64,000 nt of DNA from Aselliscus stoliczkanus (Eukaryota > Chordata > Mammalia > Chiroptera > Hipposideridae): positions 99,028,852 through 99,092,851 of the forward strand of contig CM066728.1 in assembly GCA_033961575.1 (NCBI GenBank). Reading direction: 5' to 3'. Every line of letters begins with the position of its first letter. The stretch's first letter is position 1. The notes under the pieces were generated by a model. That model was not told the origin of the DNA and made no database searches. It saw only the letters and a program-made list of their open reading frames with translations. Positions 35,921 through 47,950 of this stretch are shown here, in pieces. Position numbers and translations under genes: made by a program.

Positions 35921-38640
35921 ATATATATTCTCTTTTAAATGATTGCTTAACATTTAACTATTACTATGTAATAACTCTTTTAATGTTGGCTTTAACTGTT
36001 CCTTAATATTACATTAATAGATTTACATACTCTTAATCATGGCAGTGTTATATGGAAAATTGAAGTGGTTCAATTCTCTCCATGGCACATTCTGCTCTCC
36101 ATTCCCAGCTACTTATAAAGGAACATTTTCTCTGTTAGTTACATTCTTTCTGAACTTCAACGTTCAGCGTGGCTACATCATCATCCTGGATTTGAGTGAA
36201 AGGAGCATAAATTCCAGGATGACTGCTACATACAAGAAGATGACTCCAGTTTTTTGTGAAAAAAAAAACATTATTTCCTCATTGCACATTAAGCCACGAC
36301 CTCCTGTCCCTACCTTTTGGGCCTTTAGTGTTTAATAGTGTCAGGAACTGGTGTGTTATACAAGCACTGAGGAAGGTAGTCTTTGGAGATTTTCATGCTC
36401 CAGGCAATTGATTGAGTTTTCTGAATGAAGAGGCCATGATATCTCTGTCTTTTGCATTAGTTTGGTAAAAGTCATAGAACAGTCAGAAAAACGAGCTTAT
36501 ATAATGGTATTTAATTGTGTGCTTGTAAATACCTATAGAGGTACCTCTACGCACTCTTGAATAACTTACATTGGGATCTGCTATTTCCTAAACCAAAGTT
36601 AATCTCTACTGTAACTGAGTAGATAATCAGTGTGATGCTATGGATGAAACTGGAGAAATATGCTACAAGTGTCATTATTTTTGAATTCAACAGTCCTCAG
36701 TCACCTCAAGTGGAATTGAATGATGTATTTTTGCTGCTTCTATGATTTACGAAAATATTTCTTAATTCACATATTTAATATTTGAAACTTTAAACATAAA
36801 AATGAATAACAAAGAATTTAATACTACTTTTGGAAAAAATATTTTCTGAATATTTGGTGAAGGTTCATATTGATATTACATCAAAAAATGTAAAAGGGAA
36901 GATACTATCTCATTTACCTTTTTATTCTCTATTGAACATATGGTGATGGTTAGGTTAAAATTTGTTAGATTTGTTACTATATATTTTCTCAAAGATATAA
37001 TAACTTTTTTCTTCAAATGTATCCTCAGAATAAAACAATCCATAGCTGTTCAACTGCAATATTTATTTCTAGAATTAGACATCATTTAGTATTTGTATCT
37101 TTGCCTATATAATACATGTGATAGTGCTAATCAAGATCCATGAGAGTTATTTTTTTCTTGGGGAAAAGTCTCTTCTTGGAAGAGATAAGGGAAGAGAGGA
37201 ATTTACTCACATAACTATTCATTGCTATAGCATTAAGGAGGACATAGTTTTGGTGACCCTTTATACAGGTCGTCGATGCCTATTTGTCAAATTATTAATG
37301 ATGCTGCTGCTGCTGATAGATAGATAGAGGATGGTGGATCATATCTGTTATCACTCTTGATACCTTAGAAATGTTTGCCTACTTTCCTTCCAGAAGTTTC
37401 CTTTGTTGGGATAAGCTGTTCTAATAATGCATATTTTTCACGTGTTGATGCAGCTAGAATTTACCAAAGCATCTTAAGATAAGATAAAGCATCTTAACAT
37501 AGAGTATTTGGCACTGTATGTCTACCAAAACTTTATCACTTCTTACTTTACCACCACCCCAACACTTTAATAATAATTAAAAAACAAGTCGAGATGAAGC
37601 AAATACTCAGCTTTCAGAGTAAACCTTTAAGATTCAGTCCGTTCCCACTTTGTACTGCTTTAAGGAAAAGGCCCGAATGAGTAACTAACTGAATGGAAAG
37701 GAGCAACCCTGAATTCCCCAAACAGAGCAGTTCCTTTGAATTCCTCCAAGAGATGAAGAGTGCTTTTTCCACTGTATGGCTTTGGGTGTGCACATAACTC
37801 AGTAGAGATTTCCTTCCGTCATCAGCAACATATTTATTTTATTTATATCAAATTTGATAATTTTGATTTTACTTTGTTCTCAACTCAGGATAGTTGCATT
37901 GAACAGGACATTAAGAAGAGATACTCAAAAACATTCTTAGAGAAAGACTTAATTAGGACTATGAATATTTAAGATAAAAATGTACACCAAAATCTCCATT
38001 CAACTTCTCTAGTACATAGGTTAATATGACCAAGTGTCAAAAAAATGAGAAAAGGTACAGGTAATTTGCATTGTATTTAAAGTTTTCCCACGTCAGTGAG
38101 CCCTTAGGTTAACCCCATCTTGAGGCATAGAGGTCCTTCTGTGACTGTAATTGCGATTTTTTTGGTTCCTCAATTTCTCAAATATTCTGTCCTAATTAAA
38201 GGCTTCCTAATGCTAGTATGTAATTGTTGAATTACAAATTACTTACACCTTCTAAAGTTCAATAAGCTTTTAAACCTTTTCGCTTCTCTATTGATATCCT
38301 AATCATGAAATTAAAGCATCGGCAGTAAGCAGATGAGCTAATGTAAGCAGTGTCATGTTTTCTCTGGTGTACGAATCGATAAAATTATCGTGATGACTTT
38401 CAGTTCAATGATCTAGCTACTGGAAATGGACACAGCTTTTAAATTAAATATTTAAAGTATCATTTGCATTACCAGCTATCACATTACCCAACATTTTGGT
38501 TATAATGGTTAAATTATTCTCAGTGACATCATGTACTCTCAGAATCATTAAGTAATACCAAATCCCAAAGGAAAATGGAGTCAAACAGATACAATGCATG
38601 ACCTTGAGCATTCTGAAATAAAGATGCTTGAGTCATACTG
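35921..38640. other. Intron sequence before the 120-nt exon, nothing recognised
   Basis: No repeat or gene recognised. The frame 36039-36335 (98 codons) has no protein resemblance. Confidence 0.45.
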
Positions 38641-38653
38641 TCTTGTTTTCCAG

Positions 38654-38773
38654 GTGCGTATGTGCTCCAGGTCAAGGCCACGGACGCAGATGACCCGACC
38701 TATGGAAACAGTGCTCGGGTGGTTTACAGCATCCTTCAGGGACAACCTTATTTCTCTATTGATCCCAAGACAG
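38654..38773 (+). CDS. CDH12: CDH12 internal exon (EC2, first part), 120 nt
   Basis: This is an internal exon of a type II classical cadherin, a single-pass calcium-dependent adhesion protein of the (mainly neuronal) plasma membrane. A pyrimidine-rich tract ending in 'ttttccag' precedes 38654, and the donor 'acag|gtaaat' follows 38773. The first two bases complete a Gly codon and the last base starts the next, so the exon is phase 1 at both ends. It encodes [18 protein letters not shown] and then [19 protein letters not shown], the first half of EC2, with the DADD calcium-ligand region. The 120-nt size fits my memory of the type II cadherin gene structure. The peptide, including VLQVKATD and YFSIDPKT, agrees with remembered mammalian CDH12; CDH18 is the closest alternative, where I recall VLQVTATD and YFSVDPKT. 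The cadherin call is near certain; the paralogue call rests on recall. Confidence 0.93.
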
Positions 38774-39039
38774 GTAAATTTCTTATTAGAGACAACAGTA
38801 TCACTGCCCCTTCAAATATTTAAACTTTAATTAAACCCTGGCATGGGAACTTGCCCATTTTAATACTGCAATAAAGATTTTGTGTGCTGCACATTAAGCA
38901 AAGGCAGATAGGCTTGCACCTTGCTGCTGAAGAACCCTTTCCTTTGGATTGAACTTCGTGTAACTATAAACCACTCAACATATATGTGTCAAGTCCAAAT
39001 TTGTTAGTTAGAACTCTCTGTATTCTCTGTATGAGTTTA

Positions 39040-39048
<9 letters not shown>

Positions 39049-39084
<36 letters not shown>
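39049..39084 (+). repeat. (TA)n microsatellite
   Basis: About 18 TA units. Confidence 0.94.
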
Positions 39085-39086
<2 letters not shown>

Positions 39087-41721
39087 TACTGGCTAAAAAT
39101 GCTTGATAATTCAGGTTTTTTTGGTTGGTTTCAATTATGTTCAGTTTTGCATCTTATGAACATGTGGTAAGATCCAGGATTTTCTGTTGTCATGTTTATC
39201 AAGGGTTATGGATGATAGTTTTAGATTAGCAGAGATTTACCCATCTAATAGGATAAAGAGAGGGCTGACAAACTTGAAACATCAAGATCAATCATTTTCT
39301 AGTGTATGTTTTTGAAACTAGTCTCATTTTTAAGTCAAGCCATTTAAATTTCAGTTTTGAAAGCTCAATATATAAAAATCTATCGAAAGTATAGAAAGGG
39401 CAGGAAGATTTTGTATTCTCTTTTAAATTAAATGAGTTTCCCTTGTTTCAAGAGAATCTGTTTTTGAACACTGGATAGTTTTTAAAGAGATCCAGTCATG
39501 CTGAACAGTTATCAAAGTAAGTGTCCCATGTCACAGTTAAAGCAGAAACTCCTTATGGCAATTATTTTAGCAACTCCTATATAGTACATTATACTACATT
39601 GCATATTGGATGCAATACTCTTTATTACATTAACTCAAAGTAATAAAATAAATTGTTAATGTGCTGAACTCATATGATACATTTTGTTTTAAACTTGTAA
39701 ATAAATCTTTAAAGAGCTACATGGATTTGAAAGGTATTAATTCCGGACAATATACATGCAAATGGACTAAACATTTCAAAATTTATATTCCCTCAAAATG
39801 TGTACTAAAATCTGGAATACCAATTAAATGTAGGTTAATCAGTTAACCATGGATTAGTGTTGCCTAGAAACAGAATGTCAATTAAGTGGAAATAGAAAAG
39901 TGGTGCAGAGCACAGTTTCTGGCAGCTGAACTCATTCTCCCCTCACTTTTTACCCTTCTCTTCAAGCTGATGGGGGACGCAAGTCAACAAAAAGCTAAAG
40001 GATTAAGGCAGGTGGTCACTCTCTTCTGTCAAGTCTGAATAAAGACTAGATTGTCAGAAGGGCAGCACCAGGCCTTAACAAAAGGGAACATCTGTGCTGA
40101 AGAGAATCCATAAAGTTTTATGACAAAGAAGCCCTTTTGGTTTGGAAATAAAGCCAGAGACCAAAAGCCAGAGTGCAATGTTAGGAGTGAATGTGTGATG
40201 GGAGCAATTGCACTTATGATATAAGTGATTTTCAAGGAGTATGGCACTGAGGATGAGACGATGTTTTGCAATATTGGTATTGAGGAAGTTTGTGGGCATT
40301 GTTGAACTGTGGAAAAATAATATATACTTATTTGTAGAAAAAAAGCAATAAGTGTTGAGGAAAGAATTTGAGCAAGTTCAGTGAAGTTTATGATGGGACA
40401 AACTTTCAGAGGAATTAAGAAGGTTGGGAGAGTAGCCCAAATATATAGACAAATAAGGACGGGATGTAATCTAAAGTATTACACATCCTTTTATCAGATG
40501 GAAGCATTATGGGTTATTTTTTCTTATATAATTACTTATCCTTTTCAAATGTACCATAATGGGTTATCTAACAGGAAGAGAAGTATGAACAATGTATGTC
40601 CCTTATACCCCTTCAGCCTCTAAGAAACACTTCTCAGACAGAGGGGATGGAAGAAAGAGAAAGGAGGTGTGGAGAGAGATACTTTCAGTATTAGAGTACA
40701 CTTATTGGGTTGCAGTAATTATCTCTATCAAGTAAGTGATTTTACATAATCTGATTAAATGTGGGAGCAGAAACATTAAGGACTTAATATTGGTGAAAAT
40801 ACTATAAATGGATCCAATACCTAAGTTAAAAAAAATGCACACAAAATAAAATCATACAAAGATGAACTTAAGCAGAAAATATGGGTGAAGAATGTAACTG
40901 CTATAGTCAACTTAACATTAGACAGACAATTATATAAATGAAAACACTTGCTTTCTTCTTGACGTTATTTGTTTAATATCAACTCTAGATGAACCTAATG
41001 TCTTTAAAAAGTATTATTTTACAGAGCAGTATATGTGTATTACAATATGGCTTTGGTAAATGTGCATTTATATTTTTATATAATGCTTATTAGTTAGAGC
41101 TAAAGATAAAACAATTTTGGCATAAACTATAGAACAATTTTTTTTAAAGCATTGATTTTCACTGGAGACAGAAGTCTTGGTATTAACAATACCTCAGACC
41201 ACTCAACAGGAAAAGAGTGGATGATGGGACACTTCATTAATTGAATGATAACTAGTTCTTCATGCACAGAAACCATTAAGAAGACTTTTTGTCAAATTTA
41301 TCACCTTGTGGTAGATAAGAGTAAATAAAAAATAATAGATAATTGTGATTTCTCAGAAACAGTCTCCATTTGTTCCAGCCATATAACTTCCTTTTATGAT
41401 TCCTTCTGTTCTTATTAAATAAAATGCAAGAAAAAAAAACCTATATTATCTAAAATGGCCAACATTTGAGTGTAGGATACAGTTTCAAACAATTTTTAAA
41501 GAAAGAGCCTCATCAAAACTTCTGGTGACTAAATAGCAAGAAGAGATAAATACAACCATTTATTGCTCATTGAAATGAGAAAATAAAAAAGATTTGGTTA
41601 TTAATACTGCGGTTTGACAAACAATCCTAGCATTACAATCTAAGTGAATATGGCAAGCTTATATATAAGCAATATAAATTGAAGCATTCCATGAAATAAG
41701 CACAAAACTAATAGTTTTCTT
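39085..41721. other. Intron sequence with nothing recognised
   Basis: AT-rich, with no clear repeat or gene. Confidence 0.45.
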
Positions 41722-41741
41722 TAAAATTAGGTAATTTGGCA

Positions 41742-41855
41742 TGGGCCAGCTGAGTGGTGCGGTGATTAAGCGCTGGCTTGGGAAGCCAGTCGCCGCGGTT
41801 TCGGATCCCACATATGAGGGCCAGTGACACTGCCCTCAAAAAAAATAAAATAAAG
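41742..41855 (+). mobile_element. tRNA-derived SINE, short form, perfect 20-bp duplication
   Basis: Head 'gggccagctgagtggtgcgg', hairpin gctggcttgggaagccag, B box 'ggtttcggatccc', ending 'tgacactgccctca' and an A-rich tail. It is flanked by a perfect 20-bp direct repeat, taaaattaggtaatttggca (41722-41741 and 41856-41875). Confidence 0.95.
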
Positions 41856-41927
41856 TAAAATTAGGTAATTTGGCAATCATTTGGCTTAAGTATGACATAA
41901 CTTACTGTGAATTAAAATTCTAACACA

Positions 41928-41985
41928 TTCATATATATATATATATATAACACATTCATATATATATATATACACATATATATGC
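41928..41985 (+). repeat. AT-rich repeat with duplicated unit
   Basis: 'acacattcatatatatatat' occurs twice in tandem with AT runs of different length, then 'acacatatatatat'-like sequence. Confidence 0.85.
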
Positions 41986-42494
41986 CTCAGATTATTATTA
42001 AATATTTTAAAACCCACAAACATAGGTAAGTCTATAAAACATTAAATAACATTTGTACTTATTATAATCAATGTTTATAAAATATTAAATATCTGTTATA
42101 TTAGTATGTTTTTATGTTATATACATTTTACCCTTAAACTTATTATATTTAGAAAAAACATTCGTAGTCTATAAAATATTAAATAACAGACATTTTAATA
42201 TTTGACCCAAGGAATGAAATCAGGATGCTAAATATCTTCTAGAATTGATAATACAATTTTACTTAAGAAAACAAACATTACTATGAATGAGTTACCTTAG
42301 GTCTTAACTTATATTTTAAATTATTTAATTTTTTCCCGAAATCATTTCATAAACAGTCTGAATTGGGTAGCTAGATATTGCTATTTTGTATATCATGTGG
42401 CAATGATATATATTTTTCTAAGTCACATGAACTCTACTTGAGAAGGCATTATGATATTATTTATTACAAGATTGTATTTTAAATCTATAAACCT

Positions 42495-42665
42495 TAAATG
42501 TTTTTATTGTTCTAAAATGTAAACATAACATAAAATTTACCATTTTAGCCATAAGTACACAATTCAGTGGCATTAAGTATGTTCACATTGTTGTGCAGCC
42601 AACACCACCATCTATCACCAGAACTTTTTCATCACTGTCTTTACATTTATGCTCATGGTCAAAAA
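42495..42665 (-). mobile_element. Old L1 3'-end fragment, antisense
   Basis: 'ataaaatttaccattttagc', 'cacaattcagtggcattaag' and 'cacattgttgtgcagccaac' are the antisense 3' region of old mammalian L1 families. Confidence 0.78.
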
Positions 42666-42681
42666 CAATGTGCATTTTACA

Positions 42682-42683
<2 letters not shown>

Positions 42684-42713
<30 letters not shown>
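42684..42713 (+). repeat. 30-T homopolymer
   Basis: A pure T-run with no recognisable SINE or LINE body attached on its right side. It may be the tail of an extremely truncated retrotransposon. Confidence 0.9.
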
Positions 42714-42717
<4 letters not shown>

Positions 42718-43555
42718 ATGGATTTATAGAATTCATGTGAAAATGGCTAAGTGAGAATGGAGTCATATGCCTGAGATACTTCCCATTCCTTTTTTACTCA
42801 CAATTCTGATATTTCATGTTCTGAGACCCTGCCTTTGTTTTGTTTGGGGAACTCTGATAAAGGTCGCTGAGAGTATTGATACTTTCTCATGATTTTTACT
42901 CTTTGAATTGGAGTATCACCTTTTATTCAGAGATCCTAATCTTCCGGTCAGTTCCAAGTGAAACCTCTCCCCATATCCTGACTGATATGTATTTCTTTTA
43001 GACTTTAAAAATATGTTGGTGTTTTAAAGCCACATATTAAAATTAAAGCATTAATCAAACTTTCATATTTTGAGCTATACTTTATAGTACTATATAAATA
43101 ATAATGTTTCATGGCTTGAAAATGCTTTTGATATTAATTTAGAGTAAAGCCTTAAAGGATTCAGACACCTCAATTGATGCTGGTGAGGGAGAAATAGATT
43201 CTCTTCTTTCTTCAAGTTTGAAAGAAAGAACATTTGTCTACACAAAGTAGTCACTCTTAATAGTTTTTGCATTAAGACGAGAACTGATATGAACATAGCA
43301 AGAGCAAGGAAAGCAATAGGTGTTCATCAATATAAGGAAGGAAAAATGTGTCAGCGAAATAGACACTTATTAAGATAAAACAACACACATTGTTACCTTT
43401 TTAATCATTGTTTCCTTATGTGCAGTAAAATTACAGGACTAAAAATGTACCACAGACAATGGTTTCCTTATATTCTGCATCAGCACACTTCATGAGAACT
43501 CTGTGTGGAACTCATTGCCTTATTTTAAAGTGGAATGCACCCATCAGCAGATAGA
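42714..43555. other. Intron sequence with nothing recognised
   Basis: No gene or repeat recognised. Confidence 0.45.
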
Positions 43556-43575
43556 ACTAAAAATGTTTGGCCTTG

Positions 43576-43749
43576 GGGCCGGCCAAGTGGCTCAGTTGGC
43601 TAAGAGCTTTTTCAAGATTGCAAGCTGAGCTCTGAGCAACAGGGTTGCCAGTTGGATTCCCAGCCCAAGCTGAGCAGCTGCTGAGCTGCCAACAGGTGGA
43701 AGGATGGCTCAGCTAACAACAAACAAACAAGCAAACAAACAACAAACTA
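43576..43749 (+). mobile_element. tRNA-derived SINE, second type, with 20-bp duplication
   Basis: Starts 'gggccggccaagtggctcag', continues 'gagctctgagcaacagggtt' and 'ctgccaacaggtggaaggat', with a (CAAA)n tail. Direct repeat of 20 bp with one mismatch: actaaaaatgtttggccttg (43556-43575) and actaaaagtgtttggccttg (43750-43769). Confidence 0.94.
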
Positions 43750-43769
43750 ACTAAAAGTGTTTGGCCTTG

Positions 43770-45130
43770 AAAGGAAAATACTTCAGGGGAATGTGAGCCA
43801 TGATGCCTTTTGGACGTTGTAGAGTTGTCATGTGCAAGAACTAGCAGTATCCTGTGCTGCCTGAGAAGTAAAGGGCTATCAATGGCTGCTATGAGTTCTA
43901 TGGAAAAAGAATATGGCATTAATACTTGTCCATAAATAAGAGAAGTGTCTCATGAGATTGTGAGCTTTAAATTACTGGAAATGCTAAAGCAGATGATGAG
44001 TGATGAACCAGTGGTGCTGGGTTTTATTATTAATTCATTTGATGCATGTTTAATTAGAACCAATGGCCTGAGAGTGCTTTGTTTCTAGGATACTGAGATA
44101 AATCAAATAGATCCTCAAACATACTACTGTGGAGAGATCGTCTAGTCCTCAGAAGGGTACATTTTATTTTACATTTGATTGTTGGGGGATACATTTCTAT
44201 GACACATAGTACTACTGCAAGGCACTAGGATAGACTGATGGGTTGGGGGTGGGGGAGGGGGGCTGGGCGGGTCTTCCTAGGGAAGGATCTTCTGAGAAAA
44301 TGACTTCTAAATCCTAAAGAATAATTAAGGTGTGCAATACGTTGAAAGTTGGACCATATGGTTTCTAAATTTTCTTTCTACTACAAATACATTGTTGGCA
44401 ACATGTTTGTTTGTTTTTCTTTTTTTTAAAATTTCATGTACCTTATCTGTGTAGTGAGGGATAAAACATTTCATCAATATTGTCTAGAAATGCATTAGCT
44501 TTTTAAAAATCCATGTCACATTTAAGGCCAGTTTAAGATTGTAATGAAATGAAACTCAGTAAATTTTCATGTAAACTGTTACAAAAGGAGGTCTCATAAT
44601 TTTTTAAAAACAATTTAACCGAGGAATTCAAAAAATCAACCTCCATTCTCACTGCTAAAGTTAAGGTTTCTATCTTTAATATCATTATTTTTTCTATCCT
44701 ACTTTCTCTTAGCTATTCCTGACAGACTTGTGGATTAAATGTGTATTTAGTTTCCTCCGAATCCTTATGTAAAAAGGTCAATGATGATATGGCCACCACT
44801 TGAGTCTGTGATCCATATAAGAAACATCATTTGCAGGTGCAAAAATAACCTTTAATTAAGTTTTTTTTCCCCTATGATAGACCTTGTATAATACATGTAG
44901 GTTTATATACATATAGATTTATATGAACACTCCATCTTACTCAAAATTACATCATGAGTTTTTTATAATTAATCATCAAAAAGAAAAAAAATCTAGTCTT
45001 ATGTAAGTCTGATAATGCTGATTTGCTCCTTTTCATAGCACCTTAATGTGTGTGTATAAATAATATATATAACATGTTTATAAATTTTTACATTGAAACA
45101 TTCATATGAGAAATGTATTGAGTAAAAATT
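43770..45130. other. Intron sequence with a G-quadruplex motif
   Basis: Apart from the G-rich tract at 44245-44271 nothing is recognised. Confidence 0.45.
44245..44271 (+). other. Potential G-quadruplex motif
   Basis: Five G-runs of at least three (5, 5, 6, 3 and 3 G) separated by loops of one or two bases meet the usual G4 pattern. On the CDH12 coding strand it would also be present in the pre-mRNA. Confidence 0.8.
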
Positions 45131-45163
45131 GTGTGTGTGTGTGTGTGTGTGTGAGTGTGTGTA
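45131..45163 (+). repeat. (GT)n tract on the left of the mariner
   Basis: About 15 GT units with a single GA interruption, ending in 'gta' at the mariner boundary. Confidence 0.95.
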
Positions 45164-46455
45164 TTTTGGATTGTTGGAAAAGTCATGATGCATGTTTGCA
45201 ACAGATGGCACTAGTTCATTTTTGGAAGTACTAGAGTCATTCGCATCTGTATTATTGCTATGCCGTTTGACAGCTGACAGTTCTAGCTTCATTCTAAAAA
45301 AAAAAAAAAATGGAAAGATTTGGTTGAGTTTTGGAGATTTTACAACAAGTTAAATATGGAAGACCAAACTGTGCATTTTTGCCATATTTTACTGTTTAAT
45401 TGCCTAAAGGGAAGAACGCATGTAAAGCTTGTGAAAAGTTGCATAAAGTTTATAGTGACAGTGCTCTACAAGAATTTCAGTGCCAACGATGGCTCACGGA
45501 ATTCCATGCTGGTAATTTTGATCTCAATGATGCTCCTCGGTCAGGGAGGCCCACCAAGGTTAAACACAACAAAATAAAGTCATTGATTAAGTCAAACCCA
45601 TGTTACACCACCGGAGAGATTGCAGAAACATTGAACATTCATCATTCAAGCATTCAGAACCACCTGAAGAAGCTGGGATACGTAAGCAAGCTCAATATTT
45701 GGGTTCCGCATGAACTCAAAGAAGTTCATTTGATGGTGCTTATAAACATCTACAGTATGCTCATTAAACTTGAGGAAAGTTATCTTTTTTTGAAGTGACT
45801 GATAACTGGTGATGAGAAGTGGATTGTTTACAACAATGTGGTATACAAATGGTCTTGGTCCCGATGTGATGATTTGCCTCAAACGACATCAAAAGCAGAC
45901 ATTCATCAGAGGAAGGTTATGCCCTCAGTGTGTTTGGAATTTTAAAGGTGTTGTATTTTTCAAGCTCCTACCAGGGAACCAAACAATCAACTTGAATGTG
46001 TACTGTCTGCAATTGGACAGTTTGAAGGAATCCATCATTCAGAAATGTCCAGAGCTCATTAATTGTAAAGGAGTTGTGTTCCATTGTGACAACACAAGAC
46101 CACACACAAATTTGATCACCAGTCAAAAATTATTGGAGATTGGATGGGATGTGTTGCCACACCCACCGTACTCGCCTGACCTTGTGCCGTCAGACTTCCA
46201 CTCGCTTTGCTCTCTTCAAAACTCCTTGCATGGTATAACGTTCAATTCAGATGAGGCTGTAAATCAGCATCTTGTTCAGTTTTTCACCAATAAAGACAGG
46301 TCCTTCTATGAATGAGGAATTATGAAGCTCACTGAAAGATGGCAAAAGGTTATGAAACAAAACGGGCAGTATATCATTGATTGATCTTTGTTCTTTATAT
46401 AAATAAATGACCTTTGAAAAATATAGATAAAATACATCATGACTTTTCCGACAAC

Positions 46456-46457
<2 letters not shown>
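45164..46457 (+). mobile_element. Nearly full-length mariner transposon
   Basis: Terminal inverted repeats are visible: left 'ttgttggaaaagtcatgatg', right 'catcatgacttttccgacaa'. They match at 19 of 20 positions. TA dinucleotides (45162-45163 and 46458-46459) could be the target duplication. At about 1.29 kb it has the normal mariner length. It encodes a decayed transposase of the DD34D class in + orientation. A run of 13 A near 45297 lies in the 5' untranslated part. Confidence 0.94.
45356..46384 (+). pseudogene. Mariner transposase, degenerate (DD34D)
   Basis: The coding span of 1,029 bp equals about 343 codons, the usual mariner length. The N-terminal helix-turn-helix region (FDLNDAPRSGRP, then TTGEIAETLNIHHSSIQNHL) and the linker WVPHEL are legible. 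The catalytic Asp residues are all readable: GDEKW (codon 45811-45813), HCDN (46088-46090) and PSDFH (46193-46195). The last two have exactly 34 residues between them. It is inactivated by a frameshift near 45400, a stop at 45796, a second frameshift near 45930 and a stop at 46313. Confidence 0.93.

Positions 46458-46492
<35 letters not shown>
46458..46492 (+). repeat. (CA)n tract on the right of the mariner
   Basis: About 16 CA units beginning 'taca' directly at the mariner boundary. It is the reverse complement of the GT tract at the other end. Confidence 0.95.
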
Positions 46493-46494
<2 letters not shown>

Positions 46495-47930
46495 CAGAAA
46501 TGATCTGTTTAATAACAGGACAATGGAGGATGCATATGAATCAAACCCAGGCATTTATTTAGGAAATATAAACATTATAGGGCAGGCAGAGTCCATAGCT
46601 TAAGGCATGTAATACCAGGAAACAGATGCAGAGATGAAGAATCGTAGTTAAGAGACTTCCAAATGAAACATTAAGAGTCCCAGTGGAAGAGAGGAAAAAC
46701 AGGTTGACAAAAAAGGGTGTTAGTATCACTGCAGGAATAAGACAGGAGTAGCAAATAGAGGCAAGTTCCTTTGTTTTGCAGCCATGTCCCACCAAGGGTT
46801 AGAAGAAAACTTAAATTGTAGTTAAATCTGAATTAACAGCAGAAAGTATTTGGCAAGTCAATGGTGGAAAGAACAGATATAACAGGGATTTATATCCCAT
46901 TTACAATTTGGATGTTATACTTTGTGTTTGACAATTTGTAATATCTTTGTTATTCATACATGCTGCTTTATTTAAGATACCACACTATCAAAGACACATA
47001 GGTTTAAGACAAACGCTCTGCAATCTCCCTAAAACCGTTAACCATAAGATGGAATTTCCTATAAAATTTATATAGAAATTTGCTTGCAACAATTCCAGAA
47101 GGCTTTAGTTAGTTCACTTGAATAAATATAAATAGAAATTTGTTCTGCACTTGGACACAAGGTCAGAAAATGAATAGAATATGTAAATATGCACATATAC
47201 TAAATCATTCATGATTGCCAATTTAATTATTTATGGATTCATTCATTTATTCAGCCAGTCATTCAACTAGTCATTTGTTCAACACATTCTGATTAAGTCT
47301 CTTGTGAATGGCAGACACTGCCCTAGATGGTGGAGTGACTGGTTGACAAGAGTGACAAGGTCCCTCCATGGTAAAATTTAATGAGACCTAAGTAAATAAA
47401 ATCTGTGGCTAAAATAGTTAAGAGAAATCCTGAAAGAGAAAATAAAATATAGGAAGGAAATATTTCATGGGTTTAAAAAAGTAAAATAATATAGTTATCC
47501 TACAAATGTAGAAAGGAAAAAGACAATGGCAGTCTTTAGAAATCTGTCACAGTATAACCACTTAATATTTTCAGTATATGTATGTTTCTCTATATTGTTT
47601 AACAGTGTCATTCTCTTTTAAAGATAGGATGATTCTGTATAAATTATGTCTGAGTTGGGTGACTTAATGAATGATGACAGCCTTTTAGAGCTGATACATT
47701 GTTCTTTAACCATATTCCACAGTGTTGCACAACCTTTTATTATATGACTATTACCATAATATGTTTAATTATAGCCTAACCATTGGGTATTTTGGGTGTT
47801 TTATTTTTTAAAACACACATGATTTTTGTTTCATCTTTGCTAATGAATCTAGGTAGAATCATTCTATTTTTGTGTGTGTGCAGACTATTTTATTTTGGGA
47901 AGTGCAACATTTATAATATTTATCTTTTGT
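46493..47930. other. Intron sequence, mostly unassigned
   Basis: At 47220-47460 'ttatggattcattcatttat' and the following bases resemble the unnamed ancient repeat also seen at 4130 and 32030. No exon is seen before 47951. Confidence 0.4.
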
Positions 47931-47950
47931 GATTGTATTTTTCCTTTAAG

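Larger units (their letters stand above)
1..38653 (+). other. CDH12: CDH12 intron upstream of the 120-nt exon (3' part only)
   Basis: The whole span before the first exon reads as intron: no open reading frame in it resembles a known cellular protein, and the sequence is AT-rich and repeat-laden. The intron begins outside the window, so it is at least 38.6 kb. That is consistent with the very large introns known for CDH12. Its repeats are listed separately. Confidence 0.8.
38774..47950 (+). other. CDH12: CDH12 intron between the two EC2 exons (9,177 bp, complete)
   Basis: This is a complete intron bounded by 'gtaaat' and 'tttaag', phase 1. It holds a (TA)n tract, two SINEs, an old L1 3' end followed by a 30-T run, a G-rich tract and a mariner transposon with a decayed transposase. 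I see no additional exon. Confidence 0.88.
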
